From ZC4RG30 sp046347045 (GTDB lineage: Bacteria; Pseudomonadota; Gammaproteobacteria; Steroidobacterales; Steroidobacteraceae), in contig JAXMGX010000011.1 of NCBI GenBank assembly GCA_046347045.1, positions 1-64,000 of the forward strand: a stretch of 64,000 nucleotides of DNA. Direction: 5' to 3'. Below the pieces are notes generated by a model, which was not told where the DNA came from, ran no database searches, and worked only from the letters and a program-made list of their open reading frames with translations. The translations under genes were made by a program, and so were the position numbers. Positions 9,303 through 18,211 of the stretch are shown in pieces (the stretch's first letter is position 1; the number at the start of each line of letters is the position of its first letter).

Positions 9303-9590
9303 ATGCGACCGCTCGCGGTACTGATAGGAATTGTCATGGGATCGGCCGTGGCGCTGTTTGGCGGGCTGGTATTGACCTTGTTGGTCTTCTTGCTGCTGCC
9401 GGAGTTCCGCGAGGAGCTGTCAGGCGAATTCCTGCCGCTGGCGCAAGCCATTGCCTGGGCAGCACTACTGGCGGCTGTGTCGGTGGCCGGATTCGTGGGA
9501 GAGATCCGCCATCGAGCGTGGCGGCATGTGGCCCAGCTCGCCACGGTAGGGGCGCTGCTGGGGATTGGCTGGCGCTACTGGCCCAGCTGA
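9303..9590 (+). CDS. Small two- to three-span membrane protein
   Basis: Unrecognised protein of 95 residues, mostly hydrophobic: spans at about 3-28, 42-62 and 75-93, separated by short charged loops. GGAGGGG sits immediately before the ATG at 9303, which fixes the start. It is divergent from the prc gene and converges with a short unknown gene. No function can be assigned. Confidence 0.6.
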   Translation: MRPLAVLIGIVMGSAVALFGGLVLTLLVFLLLPEFREELSGEFLPLAQAIAWAALLAAVSVAGFVGEIRHRAWRHVAQLATVGALLGIGWRYWPS

Positions 9591-9608
9591 CTCAACCGGC
9601 CGAGCCGG

Positions 9609-9821
9609 TCAACGCGGACGCTTGCGATCCCAGGCCGTGGCCTTGGTGCGGCTGCGATTGTAGGGATCGGTGCCGGTGCATTCCTCGGCGAGTTCCACCA
9701 CCGAAAGCTTGTCGGCCAGCAGCGCGGCCTCGATCTGGGCGAGCACGGTCTGACGGCGGTCGATGCGCGCCGTGGAGGCAGTATCGATGGTGTCGAGCTT
9801 GCGGATTTCGTCGCTGGCCAT
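9609..9821 (-). CDS. Small hypothetical protein
   Basis: 70-residue soluble protein starting MASDEIRKLDTIDTAST. The first half is acidic and helical (RQTVLAQIEAALLADKLSVVELAEE); the C-terminal tail is very basic (NRSRTKATAWDRKRPR). I do not recognise a family. It stands alone, converging with the small membrane protein gene; the coding call rests on composition and start context only. Confidence 0.5.
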   Translation of the reverse strand: MASDEIRKLDTIDTASTARIDRRQTVLAQIEAALLADKLSVVELAEECTGTDPYNRSRTKATAWDRKRPR

Positions 9822-9890
9822 GTGTTGTGAGTGTACCCCTGAACCAGTTCGAATTTCAGTCCACTTCAGTTAACAAGTCCCGGATTTATG

Positions 9891-10214
9891 TCACATTTTG
9901 AGCAGCGCCCGACTGCCACGGTAGGCCGCGAAAAGCAGGTAGGGCCCGAGCAGCACCAGCCAGTAACCCGGCGACAGTGACCCCACGCCGCGCAGGAAGT
10001 CGAGCGTCAGCGCCATCGGACCGCCGGTGGGGGAGCCGGCGGGCGTGCGGATGTAGTCGCCCAGGAAGAATTGTCCGGCGAACCAGATCATCGACGGCAG
10101 TATCAGCACCGCGAACAACAGCGCGACGCCGAGGATGATGAGCTCGCGTCGCAGCGGAGGCTGGGCGCGAAGGCGGGCAAGGCCGCTGCGGATGGCTGTG
10201 ATCACGACGCGCAT
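9891..10214 (-). CDS. Small membrane protein
   Basis: 107 residues starting MRVVITAIRSGLARL, with a basic N-terminus, a hydrophobic span at about 25-48 and a second at about 80-98. Not recognised. The divergent amidase gene starts 10 bp away, so both share a very short promoter region (TAATACC-like A/T segment at 10213-10224). The longer open frame upstream on this strand is only the shadow of the amidase. Confidence 0.6.
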   Translation of the reverse strand: MRVVITAIRSGLARLRAQPPLRRELIILGVALLFAVLILPSMIWFAGQFFLGDYIRTPAGSPTGGPMALTLDFLRGVGSLSPGYWLVLLGPYLLFAAYRGSRALLKM

Positions 10215-10223
10215 AATACCCAA

Positions 10224-11171
10224 ATGAGTCCACATCGACCGGAACCGCCTTCCCGACCCGCGCATCTGGATCGCTCGCCCCGGCGCGTGACGGTGGCGGC
10301 GACGCAGTTCGCCTGCGGCTGGGACCGGCAGCAGAACATCGACAGGGCCGAGGCGCTGGTGCGGCAGGCGGCGCGGGATGGCGCGCAGGTGATCCTGCTG
10401 CAGGAGCTGTTCGAGACGCCGTATTTCTGCATCGAACAGGATTCCCGCCACCTGCGGTTGGCCACCACGTTGGCGGAGAACCCGGCCGTGGCGCGCATGC
10501 GCAAGCTGGCGCGGGAATTGTCGGTGGTGTTGCCGGTGAGCTGGTTCGAGCGCGCCGGCAATGCGTACTTCAACTCCATCGCGATCGTGGATGCCGATGG
10601 CGAAGTGCTGGGCGTGTATCGCAAGGCGCATATTCCCAATGGCGCGGGGTACCAGGAGAAGACGTACTTCTCGCCGGGGGACACGGGCTTTCGGGTGTGG
10701 ACCACGCGGTACGGCCGACTGGGCGCGGGCATCTGCTGGGACCAGTGGTTCCCGGAGAGCGCGCGCATCATGGCGCTGATGGGCGCGGAGCTGTTGCTGT
10801 ATCCCACGGCCATCGGCAGCGAGCCGCCACCGGCGCTGCCGGTGAATTCGCGCGATCACTGGCGGCGCACGCAGCAGGGACACGCCGCGGCCAACCTGAT
10901 GCCGCTGGTGGCGTCGAACCGGCATGGTGTGGAGCGCTCGCTGCAGGACCCGCAAAACCTCCATCTGCGGTTCTATGGTTCATCGTTCATTGCCGACGCC
11001 ACCGGTGCGCTGGTGGCCGAGGCGGCCGAGGACCACGATGCCGTGCTGCTGGCGGAGTTCGATCTGGCGGAGCTCGCGGAGCTGCGCGACAACTGGTTCG
11101 TGTTCCGGGATCGACGGCCCGATCTGTACGGGCCGCTGCTGACGCTGGACGGCGGCATCCCGCAGCCGTGA
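10224..11171 (+). CDS. aguB: N-carbamoylputrescine amidase
   Basis: Nitrilase-superfamily hydrolase that converts N-carbamoylputrescine to putrescine in the agmatine route of polyamine synthesis. The catalytic Glu-Lys-Cys triad is visible as E61 (QELFETPYF), K134 (YRKAHIPN) and C171 (GICWDQWFPE). The motif CWDQWFPE and the ending NWFVFRDRRPDLY are specific for AguB. 315 residues from the ATG; the family usually begins near VTVAATQ, so a GTG at 10286 is an alternative start. No aguA is nearby. The GTG of the next gene overlaps its stop. Confidence 0.92.
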   Translation: MSPHRPEPPSRPAHLDRSPRRVTVAATQFACGWDRQQNIDRAEALVRQAARDGAQVILLQELFETPYFCIEQDSRHLRLATTLAENPAVARMRKLARELSVVLPVSWFERAGNAYFNSIAIVDADGEVLGVYRKAHIPNGAGYQEKTYFSPGDTGFRVWTTRYGRLGAGICWDQWFPESARIMALMGAELLLYPTAIGSEPPPALPVNSRDHWRRTQQGHAAANLMPLVASNRHGVERSLQDPQNLHLRFYGSSFIADATGALVAEAAEDHDAVLLAEFDLAELAELRDNWFVFRDRRPDLYGPLLTLDGGIPQP

Positions 11172-11641
11172 AGCGCATCCTGTTCGTATGTCTGGGGAAC
11201 ATCTGCCGTTCCCCGACGGCGGAGGGCGTGGCGCGAACACTCGCGCGTCGCGAGGCACCGCATCTGCAGCTCGAGTTCGATTCGGCCGGCACTGCCGATT
11301 ACCACATCGGCGCTCCGCCGGATGCGCGCAGCATCCGGGCGGCGCTGACGCGAGGGTACGATCTCACTCAGCTTCGGGCGCGGCAGCTGCAGCGGGATGA
11401 TTTCCGGCGATTCGATCTGCTGCTGGCAATGGACGAGGAAAACCTGGCCAACATGCTGCGCCTGGCACCGCGAGGCGATGCGCATCGGGCGCGGTTGTTC
11501 CTGGACTATGCGCGGGACTGCGGCCTTGCCGCCGTGCCGGATCCCTACTACGGGGATGCGGCGGGATTCGAGAAGGTGATCGACCTGGCCGAACAGGGCG
11601 TGCGCGGCCTGCTGCGCGACATTTCTGCCGCGCAGCGCTGA
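11168..11641 (+). CDS. Low-molecular-weight protein-tyrosine-phosphatase
   Basis: 157-residue LMW-PTP. The P-loop is C8-LGNIC-R14-S at the N-terminus and the general-acid loop DPYYGD lies near residue 125. These enzymes remove phosphate from tyrosine, often in exopolysaccharide control or arsenate/stress roles; no polysaccharide genes are adjacent, so the substrate is unknown. It starts at a GTG overlapping the aguB stop, hence probably co-translated. Its stop is 4 bp from the convergent rne stop. Confidence 0.92.
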   Translation: MKRILFVCLGNICRSPTAEGVARTLARREAPHLQLEFDSAGTADYHIGAPPDARSIRAALTRGYDLTQLRARQLQRDDFRRFDLLLAMDEENLANMLRLAPRGDAHRARLFLDYARDCGLAAVPDPYYGDAAGFEKVIDLAEQGVRGLLRDISAAQR

Positions 11642-11645
11642 GGTC

Positions 11646-14177
11646 CTACTCGTCGCGGTCGCCGCGTGAGGACCAGTCCGTGGCACTGGCCGAGGACGAC
11701 CAAACCACCGAGGGACGCGACTCTGGCGGCGGAGGCGGCGGAGGCGGCGGTGCGCTGACCTGCTGCGCAGGCGACTCGGTGCGCGGTTCGGGTGAGCGTT
11801 CGCGCGCAGTGCCGTTGCCATTGGCCTGGTCCATGGCCTGAGCCGGGCCTTCGCTGTGCTGCAGCCTGAAGCTTTCCGGCGCCGTGGCACCTTCTTCGCC
11901 CCCGGCGCCCATCGGCAGGCCCGAACCTTCGCCACCGCGTCCACCACGACCGCGACGGCGACGGCCGCCACGACGTGAACGACGCTGCTCGCCCTCGGGG
12001 CGCAGCGGCCCGCCCTCGGTCGGCGGAGCCCCGGAAGCAGATGATGCGTCGGCCTCGCCGACCAACACCGCTGGTGCGGCTGCGGCGACATCCTGGCGCT
12101 CTGCACGCTCGGGACGCGGCCCCTGGTTCTCGGGCTTGGGCTGCTGCGGCGACTGCTCGCGACGCGGGCGCTGTTCGCGGCCTGCTTCGCCTTCGGCGCG
12201 CGGCTTGCGCTCTTCCTGCGGACGCTGGCGGTCGCGGTCACGGCCGTGTTTGCGATCGCCCCCCTGCTCACCCTGAGCGCGGCGGGCGTCGCGATCGCGG
12301 TTGTCACCGCGCTCGCCACCACGTTCACCACGGTCATTGCGGTCACGGTCGCCGCGGTTGCGGTCGCGACCGCGCTCACCACGGCCACGGCCGCGATCGT
12401 CACGGTGGCGGTCATGGCCGCGCCCCGAAGCCTTGGCCGGCTTGGCTTCTTCAGCCGCCTTCGCCGGTGCGCCATCGCCGAACAGCGAGACCTTCAGCCA
12501 GCCGAACAAACCCAGCCGCGGCGGCGGCGCGGGCGGAGGTGGGAGAGGCGGCTCCGGCGCCGAGGGGGCGGGCTCGCTGGGCATGATGGGCGCCACCACG
12601 GCCACCGGCGCCGGCGGGCGCTTGGGCTGCAGCGCGGTGACATCCGGCGGCTCGGCAGCCGCAGGCATCTTGTACGAAGTCTGCGTGTTCTCGGGCGCGC
12701 CGACTTCATCGCCACGCACGCGCCGGATCTCGTATTCCGGCGTCTCGATGTTCGGGTTCGGTACCAGGATCACATCGACGCCGCATTTTTCCTCGATGCC
12801 GCGCAGCGCCGCGCGCTTCTCGTTCATGAGGTAGGTGGCGACGTTCACCGGCACGTGGATGATGAGGCGCGCGGTGCGGTCCTTGCGGGCGTCTTCACCG
12901 GCCAGGCGCAGGATGGCCAGTGCCATCGATTCCACGCTCCTGATGTTGCCGATGCCATTGCAGCGCGGACAGGCGATGTGGCTGGACTCGCCCAGCGACG
13001 GGCGCAGCCGCTGGCGCGACATCTCGAGCAGGCCAAAGCGCGACAGCCGGCCGATCTGGATGCGCGCGCGATCGTGCTTCACGGCATCGCGCAGGCGGTC
13101 TTCCACCTCGCGCTGGTTCTTCGAGGACTCCATGTCGATGAAGTCGATGACGATCAGGCCGCCGGCGTCGCGGATGCGCAGCTGGCGGGCGATTTCGTCG
13201 GCCGCCTCGAGGTTGGTGTTGAGCGCGGTGGTTTCGATGTCGCCGCCGCGCGTGGCGCGCGCGGAGTTGATGTCGATGGACACCAGCGCCTCGGTGTAGT
13301 CGATCACGATGCTGCCGCCGGAGGGCAGCTGCACCTTGTGCGCATACGCCGATTCGATCTGGTTCTCGATCTGGAAGCGCGTGAAGAGGGGCACGTCTTC
13401 CTGGTAGAGCTTCAGGCGGCGCTGTGCCTCGGGGGGCATGAAGCGCTGCATGTATTCCTGCGCCTTGGTGTAGGCGGTGGGATCGTCGACGAGGATCTCG
13501 CCGATGTCATCGCCCAGGTAGTCGCGCAGCGCGCGCGTGACCGCATCGCTTTCCTGGTACACCAGGAAGGGCGCGGCCTTGGCCTTCAGTCCATCGGCAA
13601 TGGCGTCCCACTGCGTCTTCAGGTTGTCGAGGTCCCACTGCAGTTCCTCGACCGAGCGGCCCACGCCCGCGGTGCGGATGATGGCGCCCATGCCATCGGG
13701 GATGGCGAGCTGGTCCATGGTCTCGCGCATCTGGTCGCGGTCCTCGCCCTCGATGCGGCGCGATACGCCACCGGCGCGGGGATTGTTGGGCATCAGCACC
13801 AGGAAGCGGCCGGCGAGACTGATGTAGGTGGTGAGCGCGGCGCCCTTGTTGCCGCGTTCTTCCTTTTCCACCTGCACGACGACTTCCTGTCCCTCGGACA
13901 GGATCTCGCGCATCTGGCGGTTGCCCTGGGCCTGGCCGTCGCGGAAGAACTCCTTCGAGATCTCCTTCAGCGGGAGGAAGCCGTGGCGCTCGGAGCCGTA
14001 ATCGACGAACACCGCCTCGAGCGAGGGCTCGATGCGGGCGATCCGGGCTTTATAGATGTTGGCTTTTTTCTGTTCGCGGGAAGGGATATCGATGCTGAGG
14101 TCGTACAGCTTCTGACCATCGACCAGGGCAACGCGCAACTCTTCCTGCTGAGTTGCGTTGACGAGCAATCGTTTCAT
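11646..14177 (-). CDS. rne: Ribonuclease E
   Basis: 843-residue RNase E. The N-terminal catalytic half has the S1 domain at about 38-118, the metal aspartates in VSIDINSA and VIDFIDM, and the zinc-link CPRCNGIG. The C-terminal half (from about 520) is disordered: Pro-rich, then an Arg/Asp/Gly-rich RNA-binding stretch, and a run of nine prolines near the end. It is shorter than E. coli RNase E (1061). It cleaves mRNA, rRNA and tRNA precursors and scaffolds the degradosome. Start MKRLLVNATQ is canonical. Confidence 0.95.
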   Translation of the reverse strand: MKRLLVNATQQEELRVALVDGQKLYDLSIDIPSREQKKANIYKARIARIEPSLEAVFVDYGSERHGFLPLKEISKEFFRDGQAQGNRQMREILSEGQEVVVQVEKEERGNKGAALTTYISLAGRFLVLMPNNPRAGGVSRRIEGEDRDQMRETMDQLAIPDGMGAIIRTAGVGRSVEELQWDLDNLKTQWDAIADGLKAKAAPFLVYQESDAVTRALRDYLGDDIGEILVDDPTAYTKAQEYMQRFMPPEAQRRLKLYQEDVPLFTRFQIENQIESAYAHKVQLPSGGSIVIDYTEALVSIDINSARATRGGDIETTALNTNLEAADEIARQLRIRDAGGLIVIDFIDMESSKNQREVEDRLRDAVKHDRARIQIGRLSRFGLLEMSRQRLRPSLGESSHIACPRCNGIGNIRSVESMALAILRLAGEDARKDRTARLIIHVPVNVATYLMNEKRAALRGIEEKCGVDVILVPNPNIETPEYEIRRVRGDEVGAPENTQTSYKMPAAAEPPDVTALQPKRPPAPVAVVAPIMPSEPAPSAPEPPLPPPPAPPPRLGLFGWLKVSLFGDGAPAKAAEEAKPAKASGRGHDRHRDDRGRGRGERGRDRNRGDRDRNDRGERGGERGDNRDRDARRAQGEQGGDRKHGRDRDRQRPQEERKPRAEGEAGREQRPRREQSPQQPKPENQGPRPERAERQDVAAAAPAVLVGEADASSASGAPPTEGGPLRPEGEQRRSRRGGRRRRGRGGRGGEGSGLPMGAGGEEGATAPESFRLQHSEGPAQAMDQANGNGTARERSPEPRTESPAQQVSAPPPPPPPPPESRPSVVWSSSASATDWSSRGDRDE

Positions 14178-14618
14178 GAATTCCACTCGAGGTATTCGAA
14201 GTGGCAGGCCGGGAGAGGACGCGCGCGAATGCGGGCGCCGGTTCGGACCGGTCGAAGCAGAAGAGAGCGTCCAGCCATGCCAGCATGCTGGCGAGGAGGG
14301 CGTGGATTGTGGCTTGCACTATCTAGTCTGACCTGTCGCCTTCGCCTCTGACGCGAACGCGGCGCAATCCGTAACTGCTCGGCCACGGGGCTCTCGCACC
14401 GCGGGCTCACCCGCTTGTGCGGGGAGCCAGGGTTAGCGCCTGGCCTGCCAAACGATGATCCGTTTGACCGGATCAACAATGATGCGGCGACAAGCGCCGC
14501 AAGGTTCCGTGCCGCTCGGTTTGGGGGGCCTTCCGATGGGAATGCGCACCATGCCGTTGGGGGCACGTGCGGCGAAGTATACTGTCACTTGCTTTCAAAA
14601 CAAGGCTTTACGTCGAAA
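14178..14618. other. Gene-free leader region between rne and rluC
   Basis: 441 bp between the divergent starts of rne and rluC with no credible gene. Most of it is likely the long 5' leader of rne; in E. coli such a leader mediates feedback control by RNase E itself, so a similar role is inferred. The rluC promoter lies at its right end. I could not fold it reliably by eye. Confidence 0.5.
14578..14583 (+). promoter_or_regulatory. Likely -10 box for rluC
   Basis: TATACT, a near-perfect sigma-70 -10 hexamer, about 36 nt before the rluC ATG. A weak TTGGGG -35 candidate starts at 14557 with short (15 nt) spacing. Confidence 0.45.
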
Positions 14619-15857
14619 ATGACGGAAGACAGGTCGCAAGACATCCCGGCGGATGCCCCTGCCGAACCGCGCGAACCGGGCATTCGGACCCCGGTGCGCA
14701 CCGAAACCATCGGCGCGGAGGATGCCGGCAGCCGGGTTGATCGGGTGCTGGCGCGATTCCTTCCAGGTGTGCCGCACAGCCGTATTTTCCGGCTGCTGCG
14801 CAAGGGCGAGGTGCGGCTGAACGGCAGGCGTGTGGCCGGCGAGGTGAGAGTGGCCGAGGGCGATGTGCTGCGCGTGCCACCGGTGCGGATGGAGGCGCCG
14901 TCCGAGGGCGCAGCGAAATCCGCAAAGGTTTCGCCCCGCCTGGTGGGACAGGTGGAAGGGGCGATCCTGCACAAGGATGCGGGCCTTCTGGTCATCAACA
15001 AGCCTGCCGGCATCGCCGTCCATGGTGGCAGCGGCATCAGCGCGGGAGTCATCGAGGCACTGCGGGCCTCGCGGCCGGATGAAACGCTGGAACTGGTGCA
15101 TCGCCTTGATCGTGACACCAGCGGCTGCCTGCTGGTGGCGCGCAGGCGTTCGACGCTGCGCGTGCTGCACGCCATGCTGCGCGACGACGTGGAAGAGGCA
15201 GGGAACGACGATTCGGGCTTCGACAAGCGCTACCTGGTACTGGTGCGCGGCAAGTGGGAGCTGGGCAGGAAGCGCATCGAGGCGCCGCTGCGCACCGACA
15301 TCCGCGTCGGTGGCGAGCGTACCGTGAAGGTGGCGCCCGATGGCAAGCACGCGGCCAGCGAGTTTCGCGTGGTGCAGTTCTTCGGCAGTCTGGCGACGCT
15401 GCTCGAAGTGCGGTTGCTCACCGGGCGCACGCATCAGATTCGCGTGCATGCAGCCTATGCAGGGCACCCCGTGGCGGGCGATGAAAAATACGGCGACGAG
15501 GAATTCAACCGGCAGATGCAGCGCTTCGGGCTGTCACGGTTGTTCCTGCATGCGCACAGCGTGAGCTTCGAGGATCCGGAGCGGCATGTGCCGGTGAGCA
15601 TCAGCGCACCCCTGCCGCCGGAGCTCTCCGCGGTGGTGGATGTGCTGGCTGGCGGCGCCGGCAAGCTGAAGCCTGCGGGGGCGGCGAAACCCGGTGTGGC
15701 GACCGCGCGATTGCTTGCGCCGGCGCGCCCGGTCAGACCCGCACGCCCAACTGGCGCAGCGCCGCGCAAAGCGCGATCAGCGGCAGGCCGATCAACGCCG
15801 TCGGATCGCGGTTCTCGATCCACTCGAACAAGGTCACGCCGAGGCCCTCGCACTTGA
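14619..15857 (+). CDS. rluC: 23S rRNA pseudouridine synthase RluC (955/2504/2580 type)
   Basis: RluA-family synthase of 412 residues: an S4 RNA-binding domain at about 45-100 and the catalytic motif HRLDRDTSGCLLVA, whose second aspartate is the nucleophile. The gene order rluC with yceF-yceD-rpmF matches E. coli and supports RluC rather than RluD. The core ends near residue 340-350; a basic Ala/Pro/Arg-rich tail of about 60 residues follows and overlaps the oppositely directed maf gene by 125 bp. The frame is open far upstream of the ATG, but that part is not conserved in style. Confidence 0.93.
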   Translation: MTEDRSQDIPADAPAEPREPGIRTPVRTETIGAEDAGSRVDRVLARFLPGVPHSRIFRLLRKGEVRLNGRRVAGEVRVAEGDVLRVPPVRMEAPSEGAAKSAKVSPRLVGQVEGAILHKDAGLLVINKPAGIAVHGGSGISAGVIEALRASRPDETLELVHRLDRDTSGCLLVARRRSTLRVLHAMLRDDVEEAGNDDSGFDKRYLVLVRGKWELGRKRIEAPLRTDIRVGGERTVKVAPDGKHAASEFRVVQFFGSLATLLEVRLLTGRTHQIRVHAAYAGHPVAGDEKYGDEEFNRQMQRFGLSRLFLHAHSVSFEDPERHVPVSISAPLPPELSAVVDVLAGGAGKLKPAGAAKPGVATARLLAPARPVRPARPTGAAPRKARSAAGRSTPSDRGSRSTRTRSRRGPRT

Positions 15858-16323
15858 AGCCGCCTGCGCAGTCGAAGGAGGGTTCGAGATCGAGGTAGGA
15901 CTCGATACTGGCGGCGTCCAGCGCCCGGAATCGCACGCGCGTCAGATCGCCATGGGCGATCACCCGGCCCGCATGCGCCACCGCAAGCGCCGTGTCGAAA
16001 CGTGCCGTGTGCCCTGACAGGGCGGCAAGCTGCCGGCGGCAGTTCTCGCGAGTGCCAGGCTTGTGCAGCACCTCGATGCGACCCCCGGTTTCCAGGCTGG
16101 CCACCTGGTCGCTGCCGATCACGATGGCATCGGGCCTCACGGCCGCGACCGCCTGCGCCTTGGCCAGCGCCAGCCTTGCGGCCCGGTCCGCAGGCGCCTC
16201 CCCGGCAAGTTCCGCTTCATCCACCCCCGGAGCCAGACTCTGGAATGGCAGGCGCAACCGCTCCAGCAGCAGCCGGCGGTGTGGCGAAGTGGACGCCAGC
16301 ACGAGGGGGGTATGGGTGGTCAT
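15733..16323 (-). CDS. yceF: Maf-family nucleotide pyrophosphatase (m7GTP type)
   Basis: 196-residue Maf/HAM1-like protein. LVLASTSPHRRLLLERL is the N-terminal signature; DAIVIGSDQVASLETGG holds the catalytic aspartate; ESYLDLEPSFDCAGGFKCEG is the C-terminal motif. Members hydrolyse modified nucleoside triphosphates; neighbours rluC, yceD and rpmF identify this as the YceF subgroup (7-methyl-GTP). Its 3' end overlaps the rluC tail tail-to-tail, and its start faces yceD. Confidence 0.93.
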   Translation of the reverse strand: MTTHTPLVLASTSPHRRLLLERLRLPFQSLAPGVDEAELAGEAPADRAARLALAKAQAVAAVRPDAIVIGSDQVASLETGGRIEVLHKPGTRENCRRQLAALSGHTARFDTALAVAHAGRVIAHGDLTRVRFRALDAASIESYLDLEPSFDCAGGFKCEGLGVTLFEWIENRDPTALIGLPLIALCAALRQLGVRV

Positions 16324-16380
16324 GAGCCTGAAAAACAATAACTTGCACCCCCGTGGGGCGATACCTATCATACGCGCCCC

Positions 16381-16902
16381 ATGCCTGAGGACGGCTCGAG
16401 ACTGTGCAATGTCGCGGCTCTGGCCGATGAGGGCCGCCAGGTTGACTTGGCGGTGCCCCTCGCGCGGCTTGCGCGTATCGCGCCGCTGCTGCTGAGTACC
16501 GAAGGCATGGCGCAGGGGGCGGTGGTGCTGGGCCATGAGCAGGGCTGCACCGTCGCCGATGTGACCGCCCAGGCCACGGTGTCGCTGCAATGCCAGCGCT
16601 GCCTTCAGCCCATGTCGCTGCCGCTCGCGGGCAGTTCGCGCGTCGCACTGGTGGAGTCCGAGGCCCTGGCGGCCGAAGTGCCACCGGAGTTCGAGACCGC
16701 GCTGGCGCCCGATGGCCGGCTGCGCCTTGCGGACCTGATCGAGGAAGAATTGCTGCTGGCCTTGCCGCCAGCGCCACGGCATCCGGCAGGACAATGTCCA
16801 GCGGATGCCGCGGTGGAGAAGACCGTGGAAAGTGCGGAACCGACGCAGCGACCGTTCGCCAGCCTGGGCGATCTGCTGAAGTCGCAACGCCCGAAGAGTT
16901 GA
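16381..16902 (+). CDS. yceD: YceD family protein (DUF177)
   Basis: 173-residue DUF177 protein with the family cysteine pair (LQCQRCLQP) and the acidic segment LIEEELLLALP. Found beside rpmF in most proteobacteria; it is linked to 23S rRNA/L32 accumulation, but its mechanism is not settled. 15 nt separate it from rpmF, so they form one transcript. Confidence 0.93.
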   Translation: MPEDGSRLCNVAALADEGRQVDLAVPLARLARIAPLLLSTEGMAQGAVVLGHEQGCTVADVTAQATVSLQCQRCLQPMSLPLAGSSRVALVESEALAAEVPPEFETALAPDGRLRLADLIEEELLLALPPAPRHPAGQCPADAAVEKTVESAEPTQRPFASLGDLLKSQRPKS

Positions 16903-16917
16903 TTCAGGAGATCATCA

Positions 16918-17112
16918 ATGCCAGTCCAGAAGAGTCGCAAGACTCCCTCCAAGCGCGGCATGCACCGCTCGCACGATGCGGTGGCCAAGCCCGCGCTGTC
17001 GATCGATCCGCAGTCCGGTGAAACGCACCTGCGCCACCGCATCACGCCCGATGGTTTCTATCGCGGCAAGCGGGTGATCGAGCCGCGGCCCGACGCCGCC
17101 GACCAGGATTAA
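16918..17112 (+). CDS. rpmF: 50S ribosomal protein L32
   Basis: 64-residue L32 with the classic start MPVQKSRKTPSKRGMHRSHD and the HLRHRITPDGFYRGKRVI core. This version has no zinc cysteines. A GGAG-like site precedes the ATG. fabH follows 54 nt downstream without the plsX gene that sits between them in E. coli. Confidence 0.97.
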   Translation: MPVQKSRKTPSKRGMHRSHDAVAKPALSIDPQSGETHLRHRITPDGFYRGKRVIEPRPDAADQD

Positions 17113-17166
17113 GGACGCTCGCGGCGCATCATGCGCCGCGACCGTTCCCCACTATCCCATCGCCGG

Positions 17167-18132
17167 ATGTACGCGAGAATCATCGGCACCGGTTCCTTTC
17201 TTCCCGAGCGCGTCGTGCACAACGCCGACCTCGAGAAGATCATGGACACCTCGGATGAATGGATCCGCGAGCGCACCGGCATCCAGCGCCGGCACTACGC
17301 GGCCGAAGGCCAGACCACCGTCGACCTCGGCGAGCAGGCCGCGCGGCGCGCCATCGCCGCCGCGGGGCTGCGGCCCGAAGACATCGACCTGATCGTCTTC
17401 GGCACCACCACGCCCGATCTGGTGTTCCCCAATGCAGGTGCGCTGCTGCAGGCGCGACTGGGCTGCCTGGGCGGCGCCGCGTTCAGCGTCGAAGCCGCGT
17501 GCAGCAGTTTCATCTACGCGCTGTCCGTCGCCGAGAAGTTCGTGCGGCTGGGCGAGGCCAGGCGCGCATTGGTGGTGGGCGCCGAAACACTCACCCGCAT
17601 CACCGATTTTTCCGACCGTACCACGGCCGTGCTGTTCGCCGATGGCGCCGGCGCCGTGGTGCTGGCACCCTCCGAGCAGCCCGGCATCATCTCGACGCAC
17701 CTGCACGCCGACGGCAGTTACCAGAACCTTCTGTACTGCACGGGCGGCATCTCCAAGGGTTACGAGCCCGGCACCGACAATCGCGCCGTGATCCGCATGG
17801 CCGGCCGCGAGACCTTCAAGGTGGCGGTGACCATGCTGGGCAATTCAGTGGACGAGGTGCTGGCGAAGAACAACCTGCCCAAGTCCGCCGTGAACTGGCT
17901 GGTGCCGCACCAGGCCAACATTCGCATCATTCAGGCCGTGGCGAAGAAACTCGACATGCCGATGGAGCGGGTGATTCTCACCGTGCAGGAGCATGGGAAC
18001 ACCTCGGCGGCGTCGGTGCCGCTGGCGCTGGACACCGGGGTGCGCGATGGCCGCATCAAGCCGGGCGAGCTGGTTTTGCTGGAAGCCTTCGGCGGCGGGT
18101 TTACCTGGGGCTCTGCACTGGTTCGCATGTGA
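17167..18132 (+). CDS. fabH: Beta-ketoacyl-ACP synthase III
   Basis: 321-residue KAS III that condenses acetyl-CoA with malonyl-ACP to start fatty acid synthesis. The Cys-His-Asn triad is C112 (EAACSSF), H248 (VPHQANIRI) and N278 (EHGNTSAAS). Full length and intact. The ATG at 17167 gives the standard MYARIIGTGSFLPE start. The usual downstream fabD-fabG-acpP genes are absent here; the next genes are pilus genes on the other strand. Confidence 0.96.
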   Translation: MYARIIGTGSFLPERVVHNADLEKIMDTSDEWIRERTGIQRRHYAAEGQTTVDLGEQAARRAIAAAGLRPEDIDLIVFGTTTPDLVFPNAGALLQARLGCLGGAAFSVEAACSSFIYALSVAEKFVRLGEARRALVVGAETLTRITDFSDRTTAVLFADGAGAVVLAPSEQPGIISTHLHADGSYQNLLYCTGGISKGYEPGTDNRAVIRMAGRETFKVAVTMLGNSVDEVLAKNNLPKSAVNWLVPHQANIRIIQAVAKKLDMPMERVILTVQEHGNTSAASVPLALDTGVRDGRIKPGELVLLEAFGGGFTWGSALVRM

Positions 18133-18170
18133 CGGAGCAACCCGCGCAATAGACGCGTGGTCCGCATGTA

Positions 18171-18200
18171 GCGCTGCGCCAGTTTTCACCGGCGCAGCGC
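18171..18200. terminator. Strong hairpin between convergent fabH and pilY1
   Basis: GCGCTGCGCC at 18171-18180 and GGCGCAGCGC at 18191-18200 form a perfect 10-bp stem with a 10-nt loop in the 79-bp gap between the two stops. It likely ends transcription from both sides. The U-tract is weak (a few T residues further on). Confidence 0.55.
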
Positions 18201-18211
18201 GTCGCTTTCCG

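Noticed and set aside
7414..9303. 629-codon frame antisense to prc
   Set aside because: Antisense shadow: no domain, biased composition, and the protease motifs are on the other strand.
12246..14351. Open frame of 701 codons antisense to rne
   Set aside because: GC-rich third positions keep the opposite strand open. It has low-complexity composition and lies fully opposite RNase E with its conserved motifs.
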